Source of the DNA: Pseudomonas sp. GD03858
GTDB lineage: Bacteria > Pseudomonadota > Gammaproteobacteria > Pseudomonadales > Pseudomonadaceae
DNA: 32,298 nt
Assembly: GCF_029840925.1 (NCBI RefSeq)
Contig: NZ_JAOCDM010000055.1
Coordinates: 1-32,298 of the forward strand
Direction of reading: 5' to 3'
Shown: positions 24,749-32,298 of the stretch, piece by piece
Numbering within the stretch: position 1 is the stretch's first letter
Layout: the number at the start of each line of letters is the position of its first letter
The notes under the pieces: generated by a model
Told to the model about the DNA's origin: nothing
The model's input: only the letters and a program-made list of their open reading frames with translations
The model's database searches: none
Made by a program: the position numbers and the translations under genes

Positions 24749-25300
24749 TCAATTTTCCGCCTCGGGCGCCCGAAATGCTTTGCTGTAGTAGCCGGACGGA
24801 TCGAAACAGCAAACCTGCTTCTTGCCGGTCGCAAGCATATCGCAGGCATCACCTATCCGCTTTTCACGCGTCTTGAGTTGCTTCGCAGAAGTAATCCAGT
24901 GAATCCAGTCCACCCGCGCGAGGGTCGTCGCAGTGTTCCAAACCTTTTGAGCCTCAGGCCTGCTTGCCAGGGCTTTCTCGAAATCCACTGGGATGTCAGG
25001 CTCGGGCTCCTTCTTCACAGGGACTAGTTCGAGGGTAACGATATCGCCAACGGCCACACCTGCCGCATCGAGTAAATCGCTACTGACCTTCAGCCAATGG
25101 CTCAGCTGACCATCGGGTTCCAGGGTTGCCCGGAAGGGATGCCCATTGATCGTGCCTTCAACGCTCGTCCTTCCCCGCCTCGGAAGCCGCTCACTCGCGT
25201 CCCTTGGAAGTACTACGAACGCCCACGGCCTATCATCACCAGGCTTTGCCGGACGAAGAAGCTTGGCTTCGAATCGGGACCTCGCATCGTCTGTTGTCAT
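24749..25300 (-). CDS. YdeI/OmpD-associated family protein with DUF1905 domain
   Basis: A 183-residue protein of two parts: an N-terminal DUF1905 beta-barrel domain (FEAKLLRPA, then VEGTINGHPFRATLEPDGQ and LVPVKKEPEPDIP) and a C-terminal YdeI-like (bacteriocin-resistance) segment (DFEKALASRPEAQKVWNTAT then IHWITSAKQLKTREKRIG). Such proteins are common in soil bacteria; E. coli YdeI is linked to stress and peptide resistance, and the biochemical role is not known. The start ATG 25300 lies 22 bp after the aminotransferase stop codon, so the two may be co-transcribed. Confidence 0.85.
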   Translation of the reverse strand: MTTDDARSRFEAKLLRPAKPGDDRPWAFVVLPRDASERLPRRGRTSVEGTINGHPFRATLEPDGQLSHWLKVSSDLLDAAGVAVGDIVTLELVPVKKEPEPDIPVDFEKALASRPEAQKVWNTATTLARVDWIHWITSAKQLKTREKRIGDACDMLATGKKQVCCFDPSGYYSKAFRAPEAEN

Positions 25301-25322
25301 TGCAAGTTCTCCCTCCGAGCGC

Positions 25323-26456
25323 CTAGTTAACCATCACCTCGTCCAGTGCCTGCTCGAGGGTGCTGACCGTGCGCTCGATATTGTGCAGCTTTTCCAGCCC
25401 GAACAGGCCGATACGGAAGGTCTGGAAGTCGGCCGGCTCGTCGCATTGCAATGGCACCCCGGCGGCTATCTGCAGGCCGTGGCTGGCAAACTTCCTACCA
25501 CTCTTGATGTCGGCGTCATCGGTGTAGCTCACCACCACGCCAGGGGCCTGAAAGCCTGCCGCGGCCACGCTCTTGATGCCTTTGCGGGTCATCATTGCGC
25601 GCACCCGATCACCCAGGGCCTGTTGTTCGTCGCAGACCTTGTCGAAACCGTAGGCTTGCGTCTCTTTCATCACTTCGTTGAACCGCGCGAGGGCATCGCT
25701 GGGCATGGTCGCATGGTAGGCGTGACCGCCCTGCTCATAGGCCTGCATGATCTGAAGCCACTTCTTCAAGTCGCAGGCGAAGCTGGTGCTTTGCGTCGAT
25801 TCGATGCGCTCGAGGGCCAAAGCGCTGAGCATCACCAGGGCGCAGCAAGGTGAGGCGCTCCAGCCTTTCTGCGGTGCGCTGATCAGCAGGTCGACCGCGC
25901 ATTTGTGCATATCAACCCAGATCGCGCCGGAGGCGATGCAGTCCAGCACGAACAGGCCACCCACCGCATGCACGGCGTCGCCCACGGCCCGCAAGTATTC
26001 ATCGGGCAGGATGATCCCTGATGACGTTTCAACGTGGGGGGCGAAGACAATCTGCGGTTTCTGCGACTCGATGGCTGCCAACACTTCGTCCAGAGGCGCC
26101 GGTGCGTAGGCAGCCTGGTGCCCCGTTTCAACCGGCCGGGCTTTCAGCACCGTCGTGGCCGCCGGGATGTTGCCCATCTCAAGGATCTGGCTCCAGCGAT
26201 AACTGAACCAGCCGTTGCGTATCACCAGGCATTGCTGACCGGTGGCAAACTGTCGTGCCACCGCTTCCATGCCGAATGTGCCACTGCCCGGAACCACCGC
26301 AACAGCCTGGGCGTTGTAGACCTGCTTCAGGGTGGTTGAAATGTTCTTCATCACACCTTGAAACGACTGGGACATGTGGTTGAGCGAGCGGTCGGTGTAG
26401 ACCACCGAGTACTCGACCAGTCCTTCGGGATCGATACCGGGATAGATCTTAGACAT
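25323..26456 (-). CDS. PLP-dependent class V aminotransferase
   Basis: Fold-type I, class V aminotransferase of the alanine-glyoxylate/serine-pyruvate group. The 377-residue protein has the Schiff-base lysine at Lys197 (ISAPQKGWSASP), the cofactor aspartate in GGLFVLDCIAS and the substrate-side arginine in FRIGLFG near the C-terminus. The frame is open upstream to 26636, but ATG 26456 is preceded by AAAGGAA and matches where homology begins (MSKIYPGIDPEGL). It is divergent from the secreted cyclase gene and upstream of the YdeI-like gene. The substrate cannot be read from sequence: alanine/glyoxylate and aminoethylphosphonate enzymes are related; no phosphonate genes are nearby. Confidence 0.85.
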   Translation of the reverse strand: MSKIYPGIDPEGLVEYSVVYTDRSLNHMSQSFQGVMKNISTTLKQVYNAQAVAVVPGSGTFGMEAVARQFATGQQCLVIRNGWFSYRWSQILEMGNIPAATTVLKARPVETGHQAAYAPAPLDEVLAAIESQKPQIVFAPHVETSSGIILPDEYLRAVGDAVHAVGGLFVLDCIASGAIWVDMHKCAVDLLISAPQKGWSASPCCALVMLSALALERIESTQSTSFACDLKKWLQIMQAYEQGGHAYHATMPSDALARFNEVMKETQAYGFDKVCDEQQALGDRVRAMMTRKGIKSVAAAGFQAPGVVVSYTDDADIKSGRKFASHGLQIAAGVPLQCDEPADFQTFRIGLFGLEKLHNIERTVSTLEQALDEVMVN

Positions 26457-26744
26457 GGTGCGGTTCCTTTGGCAGAGAGGTCCATGGCATCGACCCTGCC
26501 CTAAGCTATTGCAAATGACAAGATGCATCAGGCACACCGCATCGTCAGCCTGGCCCCCTGCCTGACTTACATCAGGGAAACGCCCACTGGTTGAAGTCCC
26601 AACAGCTTCCCCTGCATGAACATTAGAGATGTCCACTTCCTTGCCCTACACGCAAAACTCCTTGTCCCGCCCACCACTTTTTCCCATCCCCGCCTCCACC
26701 CAAAATCCGCCCCTGATATCACTTCCCGTTCAGGAGCCCAAGAA
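26457..26744. promoter_or_regulatory. Divergent intergenic region of aminotransferase and cyclase genes
   Basis: This 288-bp region must carry both promoters. A plus-strand frame from ATG 26616 is open into the cyclase gene but its 43 codons look non-coding (Pro/His-rich). The ribosome-binding site AGGAG at 26732-26736 lies 8 nt before TTG 26745, which decides the cyclase start. Confidence 0.45.
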
Positions 26745-27680
26745 TTGCGCTATTTCAAACCGCTACTACTCACCCTAGCCCTGGCCACCACCGCCCAATC
26801 CACCCTGGCCGCCGACTGGCAATCCTCCCCCTACGGCCCAAACGACGAAATCGGCGCCGCCAACCTCCTCACCCCCGAAGTCGTCAAGCAAGCCATCACC
26901 CTGGTCAAGACCGGCAAGACCTACCCCCTCGCCGTCCCCGTGAGCAAGGACCTGCCCGCCTTCCGCCACCGCAGCTTCCACCTCTACAACATCCAGCCCG
27001 GCGAACAGGCCGGCCAGACCCTGGGCAAGAACAAGTTCAGCTTCAACGACGAGCTGGTCAACGGCTGGACCGGCGTCGGCACCCAGCTCAACGGCATCGG
27101 CCATATCGGCATCGACAACGTCTACTACAACGGCAACAAGGCCGCTGATTTCGTGACCGTCGAAGGCGTGACCAAGCTCGGCGTGGAGAACGTGCCGCCG
27201 ATGGTCACCCGTGGCGTGGTGCTGGACATGACCGCGTACTACGGCAAGGCCATCGTGCCGGGCGGCACGTCGTTCACCGTCAACGACATCAAGGCGGTGT
27301 TGAAACAGCAAGGCATCACTCTGCGCAAAGGCGACGTGGTGCTATTCAATACCGGCTGGCTGGAGCTGATCGGCAAGGACAACGCGCAGTTCCTCGCCAC
27401 CGAGCCAGGCATCGACCTGTCGGCGGCCGAGTGGCTGGCCGACCAGGGCATCGTCGCCTTCGGCGGCGACACCTGGGCCTCGGAGGTCTATCCGAACCCC
27501 ACCGGCGAAGAGTTCCCGGTCAACCAGTTCATGCTGGCCAAGCGCGGGATCTACAACCTGGAGCTGATCGACACCCGCGCCTTGGTGCGCGACAAGGCCT
27601 TCGAGTTCCTGTTCGTGCTGGGCCAACCGCTGTACAAGGGCTCGACCCAGGTCAATATCAACCCGGTGGCCATCTACTGA
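26745..27680 (+). CDS. Secreted cyclase-family protein (kynurenine-formamidase fold)
   Basis: Metal-dependent hydrolase of the cyclase family (Pfam Cyclase). With start TTG 26745 the protein has 311 residues and a clean signal peptide, MRYFKPLLLTLALATTAQS then TLA|ADW, so it is probably periplasmic. The TTG start is preferred over ATG 26616 because AGGAG lies 8 nt before it and the signal peptide then begins at residue 1. The metal-site region reads WTGVGTQLNGIGHIG, a variant of the GTHxD(A/G)xxH motif in which His is Gln and Asp is Asn, followed later by GGDTWASEVYPN. Family members include arylformamidases and isatin hydrolases; substrate here unknown. High GC and third-position C, like core genes. 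Confidence 0.85.
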   Translation: MRYFKPLLLTLALATTAQSTLAADWQSSPYGPNDEIGAANLLTPEVVKQAITLVKTGKTYPLAVPVSKDLPAFRHRSFHLYNIQPGEQAGQTLGKNKFSFNDELVNGWTGVGTQLNGIGHIGIDNVYYNGNKAADFVTVEGVTKLGVENVPPMVTRGVVLDMTAYYGKAIVPGGTSFTVNDIKAVLKQQGITLRKGDVVLFNTGWLELIGKDNAQFLATEPGIDLSAAEWLADQGIVAFGGDTWASEVYPNPTGEEFPVNQFMLAKRGIYNLELIDTRALVRDKAFEFLFVLGQPLYKGSTQVNINPVAIY

Positions 27681-27718
27681 TCGCCCTGCCGCGATACCGA
27701 CTCATCGGGCAGGTGAAA

Positions 27719-27744
27719 GGGCCAGGCCGGCAGCAGCCTGGCCC
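27719..27744. terminator. Hairpin between convergent cyclase and A-T-TD genes
   Basis: GGGCCAGGC (27719-27727) pairs with GCCTGGCCC (27736-27744) around an 8-nt loop, 38 bp after the cyclase stop and just before the end of the convergent gene. T runs are weak on both sides. Confidence 0.5.
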
Positions 27745-27749
27745 GGCCT

Positions 27750-30700
27750 TCACTTGTTCCTGTGCTGCGTGACGCCCATGAAGTCCAGGTACCTGGACAG
27801 CAGCGCCTTGTCCAGCGGCGGTGTCCTGATGCCGCTGCCGGCCAGGAAGCGGTCGGTGTTGCGCCGCTCGAAGTAGTAGGTCATCTCATAGACTTCGACC
27901 AAGGACTTGCCCGGGACCACCTCCTCCGTGAACAGGCTCAGCAGGCTGTAGAGTGGGCTGTTCTCATTGTTTCGCCAGAGCGCGAGCCAGTCGTGGAAAT
28001 GCGCCGGCTTCAGGTCCAGGTCGAAGATCTCGTTCAGGCGCACGAAGAAGTCCGAAACGGATAGATCGTTCACAGGGTCGGGCACCATGTGGAAATACTG
28101 GCCGACGGCATCCTTGTTCCTGGCGATATGGACGATGGCCTTGGCCACGAAGTCCACGGTGACCAGCTGGTCCTTGAGCCCCATGATCATCGGGTAGGTG
28201 CCCAGCGACAGGCAGCACCTCACGAAACTGCCCCACCACTGGTTCATTTCGGTGGCGCCGGTCTCACCGTTGCACATCACGAAGCCCAGGCGGATGCCGA
28301 TCACCGGCAGCCCCTTCTGGCTGGCCTGCTCCAGCACACGCTCCATGACCCATTTGCTTCTGACGTAGTTGGTGTCACGGCAGACGACCGGCAGGTTCTG
28401 GTGGATGTCTTCGTCCTCGTACATCCAGGTCTTGCCGGTGAGCAGATAACCCCAGCTGAACACCGCCACGGTGGAGCATGCCACCAGGTACTTGAGCTTG
28501 AAGCGGGTGGCAAACTCGATGATCTGCTGGATGCCGTCGACGTTGACGGCCTTCATGATGGGGTACGGCTTGATGTAGTTGACGTTGCCCCCGGTGTGAT
28601 AGACCACCTCGACCTCGCTCGCAAGGTCGCGGTAGGCCGCCTCCGGCAAGCCCATGCGCGCCAGCGTGAAGTCGCCGACCACGGGCTTGATGCGGGCTGC
28701 GTGCTCCTCTGGCCAGGCCTGCTTGTATTTCTCGAGGGTGAACTTGATCCGGCTGATGGCATGGATCACGCTTTCGGCCCGCACCAGGCAATAGACCTCG
28801 GCTGTGGTCGTGTTCAGCAGCTCCAGCAGCAGGTGCGCGCCGACGAATCCGGTGGCACCGGTGAGCAGCACCTTGCGCGGGTTGGCCAATACGTCGGGGT
28901 CGATCTGCGTCGGATAGTCATGATCCGCCTGCAGCGAAATGTCGCCCAGCAGGACCTGGGTCGAAATCCGCTGTTTTTCCTCGAAGGTCAGCGGCACCTG
29001 GTCGTGTCGTGCCCTGACCTGCGCGGCGAGGCCCTCCAGTGTCGGGTACAGGTAGAGGTCTATCAGCGTCAGGTGCTTCCTGATCTGCGCAGGCAAGGCG
29101 GTGAGCACCCGGACCACGCCCAGTGAATGGCCGCCCAGCTCGAAGAAGTTGTCCCTAGGATCTATGTCCTGCACTTGCAGTACATGGCGCCAGATGGCGG
29201 CCAGAATCCCTTCGATGTCCTGCTCGTCATAGCCGTCCAGCGACAGTGCTTCGTCGGTGGGCATCGCCTGCAGCGCCTTTCTGTCCACCTTGCCGCTGAA
29301 CGCCAGCGGCAGGCTGTCGAGGATCACGATCTTGTCCGGCACCATGTAGGTGGGCAGAGTCTTGTGCAGTGCCTTGCGGATACGGGCTTTGACCTGCAAC
29401 GCAGTTTCCCGCGTGGCGCCGCCCAGGGTCACGAAGGCCGCCAGGATGGGTTGCCCGTGCTCGGCGTTGACCGCCACCACCGCGGCTTCCTTGACATCCT
29501 CGAGGACGTTGATTGCCCCCTCGATTTCCGCCGCCTCGATGCGGAACCCGCGCACCTTCAGTTGCGTATCGTTCCTGCCGATGAACTCGAGGTTGTCGTC
29601 CGCCAGCCGCCGCACGATGTCCCCGGTCCGATAGGCGCGCAGTCTCGGCGAGCCGACGTCCGCGTCGATGAACACGAACCTTTCGCGGGTCTGCTCCGGT
29701 TTGCCGAGGTATTCCTTGGCCAGCTGGTCGCCGCTGATGAACAGCTCCCCGGGCTCACCCACCGGCAATGGCTGTAGCGTGGCGTCGAGCACATGGAATC
29801 CCACGCCGGTCAGTGGCTTGCCGATGGTTCTGACACTCTGCCCTGGCTGGTACGGATGGCAGGTTACCGCGATGGTGCTTTCGGTAGGCCCGTAGGCGTT
29901 GTACAGCTTGACCTTGTCCGCCCAGTACAGGAACACGTGTTCGGCACAGGCCTCCCCGCCCACGCCGATACTGCGCAGCTCGCCGATCGGCTCCTCGGTA
30001 GGCAGCGACGCCAGGATCGTCGGGGTGATCATGGTGATGACGTCGATGTGGTTCGCCCTGATGAAATCGAGCAACGGCGCGCCCAGCACCTTGTTGTCGG
30101 GGTACAGGTACAAGCTGGCCCCCACCAGCAACGGAATCCACAGGTCCATGAAGGAGGCGTCGAAGGTGTAGGAAAGCAGCTGGATGACCTTGTTCTTCGC
30201 GCACACACCCGTGACGCGGGGGTAGTTGACGGCAAAGCTGTGGACGGCGCCGTGGTGTACCGCGACGCCCTTGGGCTTTCCGGTACTGCCGGAGGTGTAG
30301 ATGACATAAATGAGGTCGTGTGGGGCGACGTTGACCCGCAGATTGCCAGCGGGGTGATCGGCAATCATGCGCGCCTGTTCTTCCTCGGCCGGCACTACCC
30401 GCTGGCCCTGGTAACTGGAGAACTTTTCCAGCACCTGTTCGCAAGCGATCAGGAACCGCGCGCCGGTGTCTTCCAGGATCAGTTCCAGGCGTGCTTCGGG
30501 ATAATCCGGGTCAAGCGGGACATAGGCCGCACCGGCCTTCATGACGGCGAGCATGAACAAGGGTCGGTCGAACGACTGCACGGCACAGATCGCCACCAGC
30601 GCCCCGGGGGTGACGCCGATGTCGATCAGGTGCCTTGCGAGGCGATTGGCGCGCTCGTTGAGCGCCTGGTAGCTGACACTCTGCGCCCCATGGTAAATGG

Positions 30701-30773
30701 CGGTCTTCTGCGCCTGCAGTTCTGCCTGGTGTTCGAACAGCTCGACGACGGTACCTGCGTTTGCATAATCCAT
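27750..30773 (-). CDS. NRPS-like A-T-TD protein (carboxylate/amino acid reductase)
   Basis: One-module enzyme that activates an acid or amino acid as its adenylate, loads it on a phosphopantetheine arm and releases it by NAD(P)H reduction as an aldehyde or alcohol. The 1007-residue protein contains an adenylation domain (YTSGSTGKPKG near residue 160, NAYGPTEST, RTGD), a carrier domain with Ser550 in FFELGGHSLG, and a thioester-reductase domain with GATGFVG near 640 and the Tyr803-x3-Lys807 pair (YVRSK). GGAGG precedes ATG 30773. There is no condensation domain, no second module and no phosphopantetheinyl transferase nearby. Layout resembles LYS2, MgoA and PvfC, but the mgo/pvf partner genes are absent. 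Substrate unknown. Confidence 0.9.
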   Translation of the reverse strand: MDYANAGTVVELFEHQAELQAQKTAIYHGAQSVSYQALNERANRLARHLIDIGVTPGALVAICAVQSFDRPLFMLAVMKAGAAYVPLDPDYPEARLELILEDTGARFLIACEQVLEKFSSYQGQRVVPAEEEQARMIADHPAGNLRVNVAPHDLIYVIYTSGSTGKPKGVAVHHGAVHSFAVNYPRVTGVCAKNKVIQLLSYTFDASFMDLWIPLLVGASLYLYPDNKVLGAPLLDFIRANHIDVITMITPTILASLPTEEPIGELRSIGVGGEACAEHVFLYWADKVKLYNAYGPTESTIAVTCHPYQPGQSVRTIGKPLTGVGFHVLDATLQPLPVGEPGELFISGDQLAKEYLGKPEQTRERFVFIDADVGSPRLRAYRTGDIVRRLADDNLEFIGRNDTQLKVRGFRIEAAEIEGAINVLEDVKEAAVVAVNAEHGQPILAAFVTLGGATRETALQVKARIRKALHKTLPTYMVPDKIVILDSLPLAFSGKVDRKALQAMPTDEALSLDGYDEQDIEGILAAIWRHVLQVQDIDPRDNFFELGGHSLGVVRVLTALPAQIRKHLTLIDLYLYPTLEGLAAQVRARHDQVPLTFEEKQRISTQVLLGDISLQADHDYPTQIDPDVLANPRKVLLTGATGFVGAHLLLELLNTTTAEVYCLVRAESVIHAISRIKFTLEKYKQAWPEEHAARIKPVVGDFTLARMGLPEAAYRDLASEVEVVYHTGGNVNYIKPYPIMKAVNVDGIQQIIEFATRFKLKYLVACSTVAVFSWGYLLTGKTWMYEDEDIHQNLPVVCRDTNYVRSKWVMERVLEQASQKGLPVIGIRLGFVMCNGETGATEMNQWWGSFVRCCLSLGTYPMIMGLKDQLVTVDFVAKAIVHIARNKDAVGQYFHMVPDPVNDLSVSDFFVRLNEIFDLDLKPAHFHDWLALWRNNENSPLYSLLSLFTEEVVPGKSLVEVYEMTYYFERRNTDRFLAGSGIRTPPLDKALLSRYLDFMGVTQHRNK

Positions 30774-31074
30774 TGCAATGTTCCTCCGTTGTGTCCGACA
30801 CGTGCCTGGACGCGCTCACGCCACAAGGGGCAATGTCTCCCTTTCATGGGGCGACGTCATGAGCAAACTTGGAAACTGCAAAGGGCAAGCAAAGCCATTC
30901 ATTCCAGAGGCCGGGCGCCATGGCCTGATGTCGCGTTGGGTGTCGGTAGCCCCAGACTAGTCGAGCGCGCCGCTGTCATGGCCCAGGGGATTGCGAAAAG
31001 GCCGAGGTTTCGACAAACGGGCAATCGGCGCTGGGTGTTGCATATCTTCCCAGTATTCCGTGCGCGCATGCTCG
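30774..31074. other. Intergenic region upstream of the A-T-TD gene
   Basis: About 300 bp between the A-T-TD gene and the monooxygenase-fold gene, both on the minus strand. I see the GGAGG ribosome-binding site of the former but no convincing promoter or hairpin. The open frames crossing it on the plus strand are antisense shadows. Confidence 0.3.
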
Positions 31075-31401
31075 TCAGGGATGAGGCGCGACAGCGGTGG
31101 ACACCGCATCAAGGAAGATCAGTTGCAGCGGCTGCGCCAACCACTGATCGGCCTGCTCGGCAAAGCGCTGGAAGTGCGCGGTGGCCAGGTGCGTGTCCAG
31201 GGCCTGCTGGTTATCGAAGGCCTCGCGCATGTAGAACGTCCCGGGCTCATCGCTGCGCTCGAACAGCATGTAGTCGCGGTTGCCGGGCTCCGCCCGGGTC
31301 GGCTCGATCAAGGTCAGCAAGGCCGCTTTCAGCGACGCTGCCTGGCCTGGCTTGGCCTTGAGGATGGCAAGGGAAACGAGGGGATGGACTTGTTGGTTCA
31401 T
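31075..31401 (-). CDS. Antibiotic biosynthesis monooxygenase-fold (quinol monooxygenase-like) protein
   Basis: A 108-residue dimeric alpha+beta barrel (ABM) protein: VSLAILKAKPGQAASLKAAL, then EPGNRDYMLFERSDEPGTFY and DTHLATAHFQRFAEQ, the usual order of the family with the HxxxxHF segment. YgiN-type members act on quinols, others are heme or detoxification proteins; no specific role can be read. ATG 31401 is chosen over 31452 because CAGGAA lies before it and the 17 extra residues are not conserved in type. It lies 301 bp upstream of the A-T-TD gene in the same direction. Confidence 0.85.
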   Translation of the reverse strand: MNQQVHPLVSLAILKAKPGQAASLKAALLTLIEPTRAEPGNRDYMLFERSDEPGTFYMREAFDNQQALDTHLATAHFQRFAEQADQWLAQPLQLIFLDAVSTAVAPHP

Positions 31402-31494
31402 ATACGGTTCCTGGTCAGTTGCGGATCGACTGGCCTGCGGTTGTTTGTGCATGGGCTATTGACCGTGTGTGGGCCACTTGTGTCCGCCGCGACT

Positions 31495-31778
31495 CTTGCA
31501 GCGCCTATCAGATCGAGCGCCGCCCGCGCGGCGCATCGCGACGCAAGGCCGCTCCTACATCTGTTTCGGGCCAGTCAATCCTGTGCCATTACCTGGTCAG
31601 CCTTGTTGGTCCGACGAAATTTCAGCATGGGCACCACTGCCGCCCCGCACGACTTGAGGCATGGGCCAAGGCGGGCGCCGCCTTATTCACAGGAAAAATT
31701 GGCCCGAAACAGATGTAGGAGCGGCCTTGCGTCGCGATGCGCCGCGCGGGCAGCGCTCGATCTCACAGGCGCTGCAAG
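31495..31778. repeat. 284-bp element with 79-bp inverted terminal arms
   Basis: The left arm 31495-31573 is the reverse complement of the right arm 31700-31778 with only three differences. The arms contain the string GTAGGAGCGGCCTTGCGTCG, a hallmark of intergenic repeats in P. putida-group genomes (from memory). The 126-bp centre has no gene. It lies between two minus-strand genes and may form a long hairpin in RNA or be a REPIN/MITE-like mobile repeat. Confidence 0.85.
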
Positions 31779-31809
31779 GCTTTCGGCGGACACCTTGAAA
31801 AGACTGGCT

Positions 31810-32298
31810 TCAGAACCCTTCCAGGACAATCTTGCCGCGCGCCTTGCCACTCTCGACCAGCGCATGGGCGCGGCGCATGTTGGCGGCAGTGATGGCACCG
31901 AAATGCTCGCCCAGGGTGGTGCGCAGGGTGCCCTGGTCGATCAGCTCGGCCACTCGCTCGAGCAACTCATGCTGGCGCACCATGTCGTCGGTCTCGTACA
32001 GCGAACGGGTGAACATCAACTCCCAGTGCAGTGACAGCGACTTGCGCTTGAGCGGCATGACATCCAGCGTCCGTGGGTCGTCGATCACCCCCAGGCGACC
32101 CTGTGGCCGCAGCACCTCGACCAGTTGCGAGAAATGCTGTTCGGTGTGCGTGAGGCTGGCGACATGGCTCACCGATTCGATCCCCAAGGCCTGCAGTTGC
32201 CCTTGCAGCGGCGCGCTGTGATCGATGACGTGATGGGCACCCAGTTCGCGCACCCAGTCAGCGGTCTCGGCGCGCGATGCCGTGCCGATGACCGTCAG
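31810..32298 (-). CDS. Zinc-binding alcohol dehydrogenase/quinone oxidoreductase family protein (partial)
   Basis: The C-terminal 162 residues of a medium-chain dehydrogenase; the frame is open through the window edge and the N-terminus lies outside. Visible are the Rossmann part (LTVIGTASRAETADWVRELG then AHHVIDH), the loop RPQGRLGVIDDP and the C-terminal NMRRAHALVESGKARGKIVL, typical of the zinc-binding alcohol dehydrogenase family that lacks a catalytic zinc cluster in many members. Substrate unknown. The GTG at 32253 seen inside is not the start, as homology continues upstream. Confidence 0.88.
   Translation of the reverse strand: MTVIGTASRAETADWVRELGAHHVIDHSAPLQGQLQALGIESVSHVASLTHTEQHFSQLVEVLRPQGRLGVIDDPRTLDVMPLKRKSLSLHWELMFTRSLYETDDMVRQHELLERVAELIDQGTLRTTLGEHFGAITAANMRRAHALVESGKARGKIVLEGF

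Overview
The window looks like a chromosomal segment of a Pseudomonas of the P. putida group. The paa gene order (paaYX divergent from a paaF-paaG-paaH-paaI-paaJ-paaK operon) is the P. putida arrangement, the flanking genes are GC-rich, and an 80-bp-class inverted repeat near the right end resembles intergenic repeats of that group. No rRNA, tRNA, CRISPR array, integrase or complete IS element is visible.

Region 1 (1-8180) is the beta-oxidation-like lower part of the phenylacetyl-CoA catabolon. The minus-strand operon encodes, in transcription order, 2,3-dehydroadipyl-CoA hydratase, ring-epoxide isomerase, 3-hydroxyadipyl-CoA dehydrogenase, hotdog thioesterase, beta-ketoadipyl-CoA thiolase and phenylacetate-CoA ligase, and ends at a strong terminator at the left edge. 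paaY and the repressor gene paaX run the other way. The 320-bp region between the two units carries repeated GATAC boxes that overlap both candidate promoters and are the best candidates for PaaX operators.

Region 2 (8193-11104) is a Tc-toxin C-component (TccC/Rhs) gene on the minus strand. It is split by an apparent one-base deletion in a C4 run and ends in a unique tip of about 290 residues that I do not recognise. No TcA or TcB component is present.

Region 3 (about 11400-24740) is accessory DNA of lower GC. It holds a membrane protein/CxxC-protein pair, small orphan genes, a 44-codon gene with a strong Shine-Dalgarno, several palindrome and direct-repeat arrays, and a 6.6-kb gene for a 2208-residue protein. 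That protein combines a transglutaminase-like segment, DUF4011, an SF1 helicase, a Vsr/PD-(D/E)XK-like nuclease and a DUF3320-like C-terminus; its architecture fits a single-gene antiphage system. Upstream of it lies a junction of broken genes (histidine kinase, metallophosphoesterase start, OLD nuclease with a ruined P-loop), then a winged-helix-like protein flanked by decamer repeats and a 31/32-bp phased repeat array. The segment looks like a decayed, repeatedly recombined island.

Region 4 (24749-32298) returns to core-like, GC-rich genes: a YdeI/DUF1905 protein, a class V aminotransferase, a secreted cyclase-family enzyme that probably starts at TTG, an orphan A-T-TD (NRPS-like carboxylate reductase) protein, a small antibiotic-biosynthesis-monooxygenase-fold protein, a 284-bp element with 79-bp inverted ends, and the C-terminal part of a zinc-binding alcohol dehydrogenase cut by the window edge.
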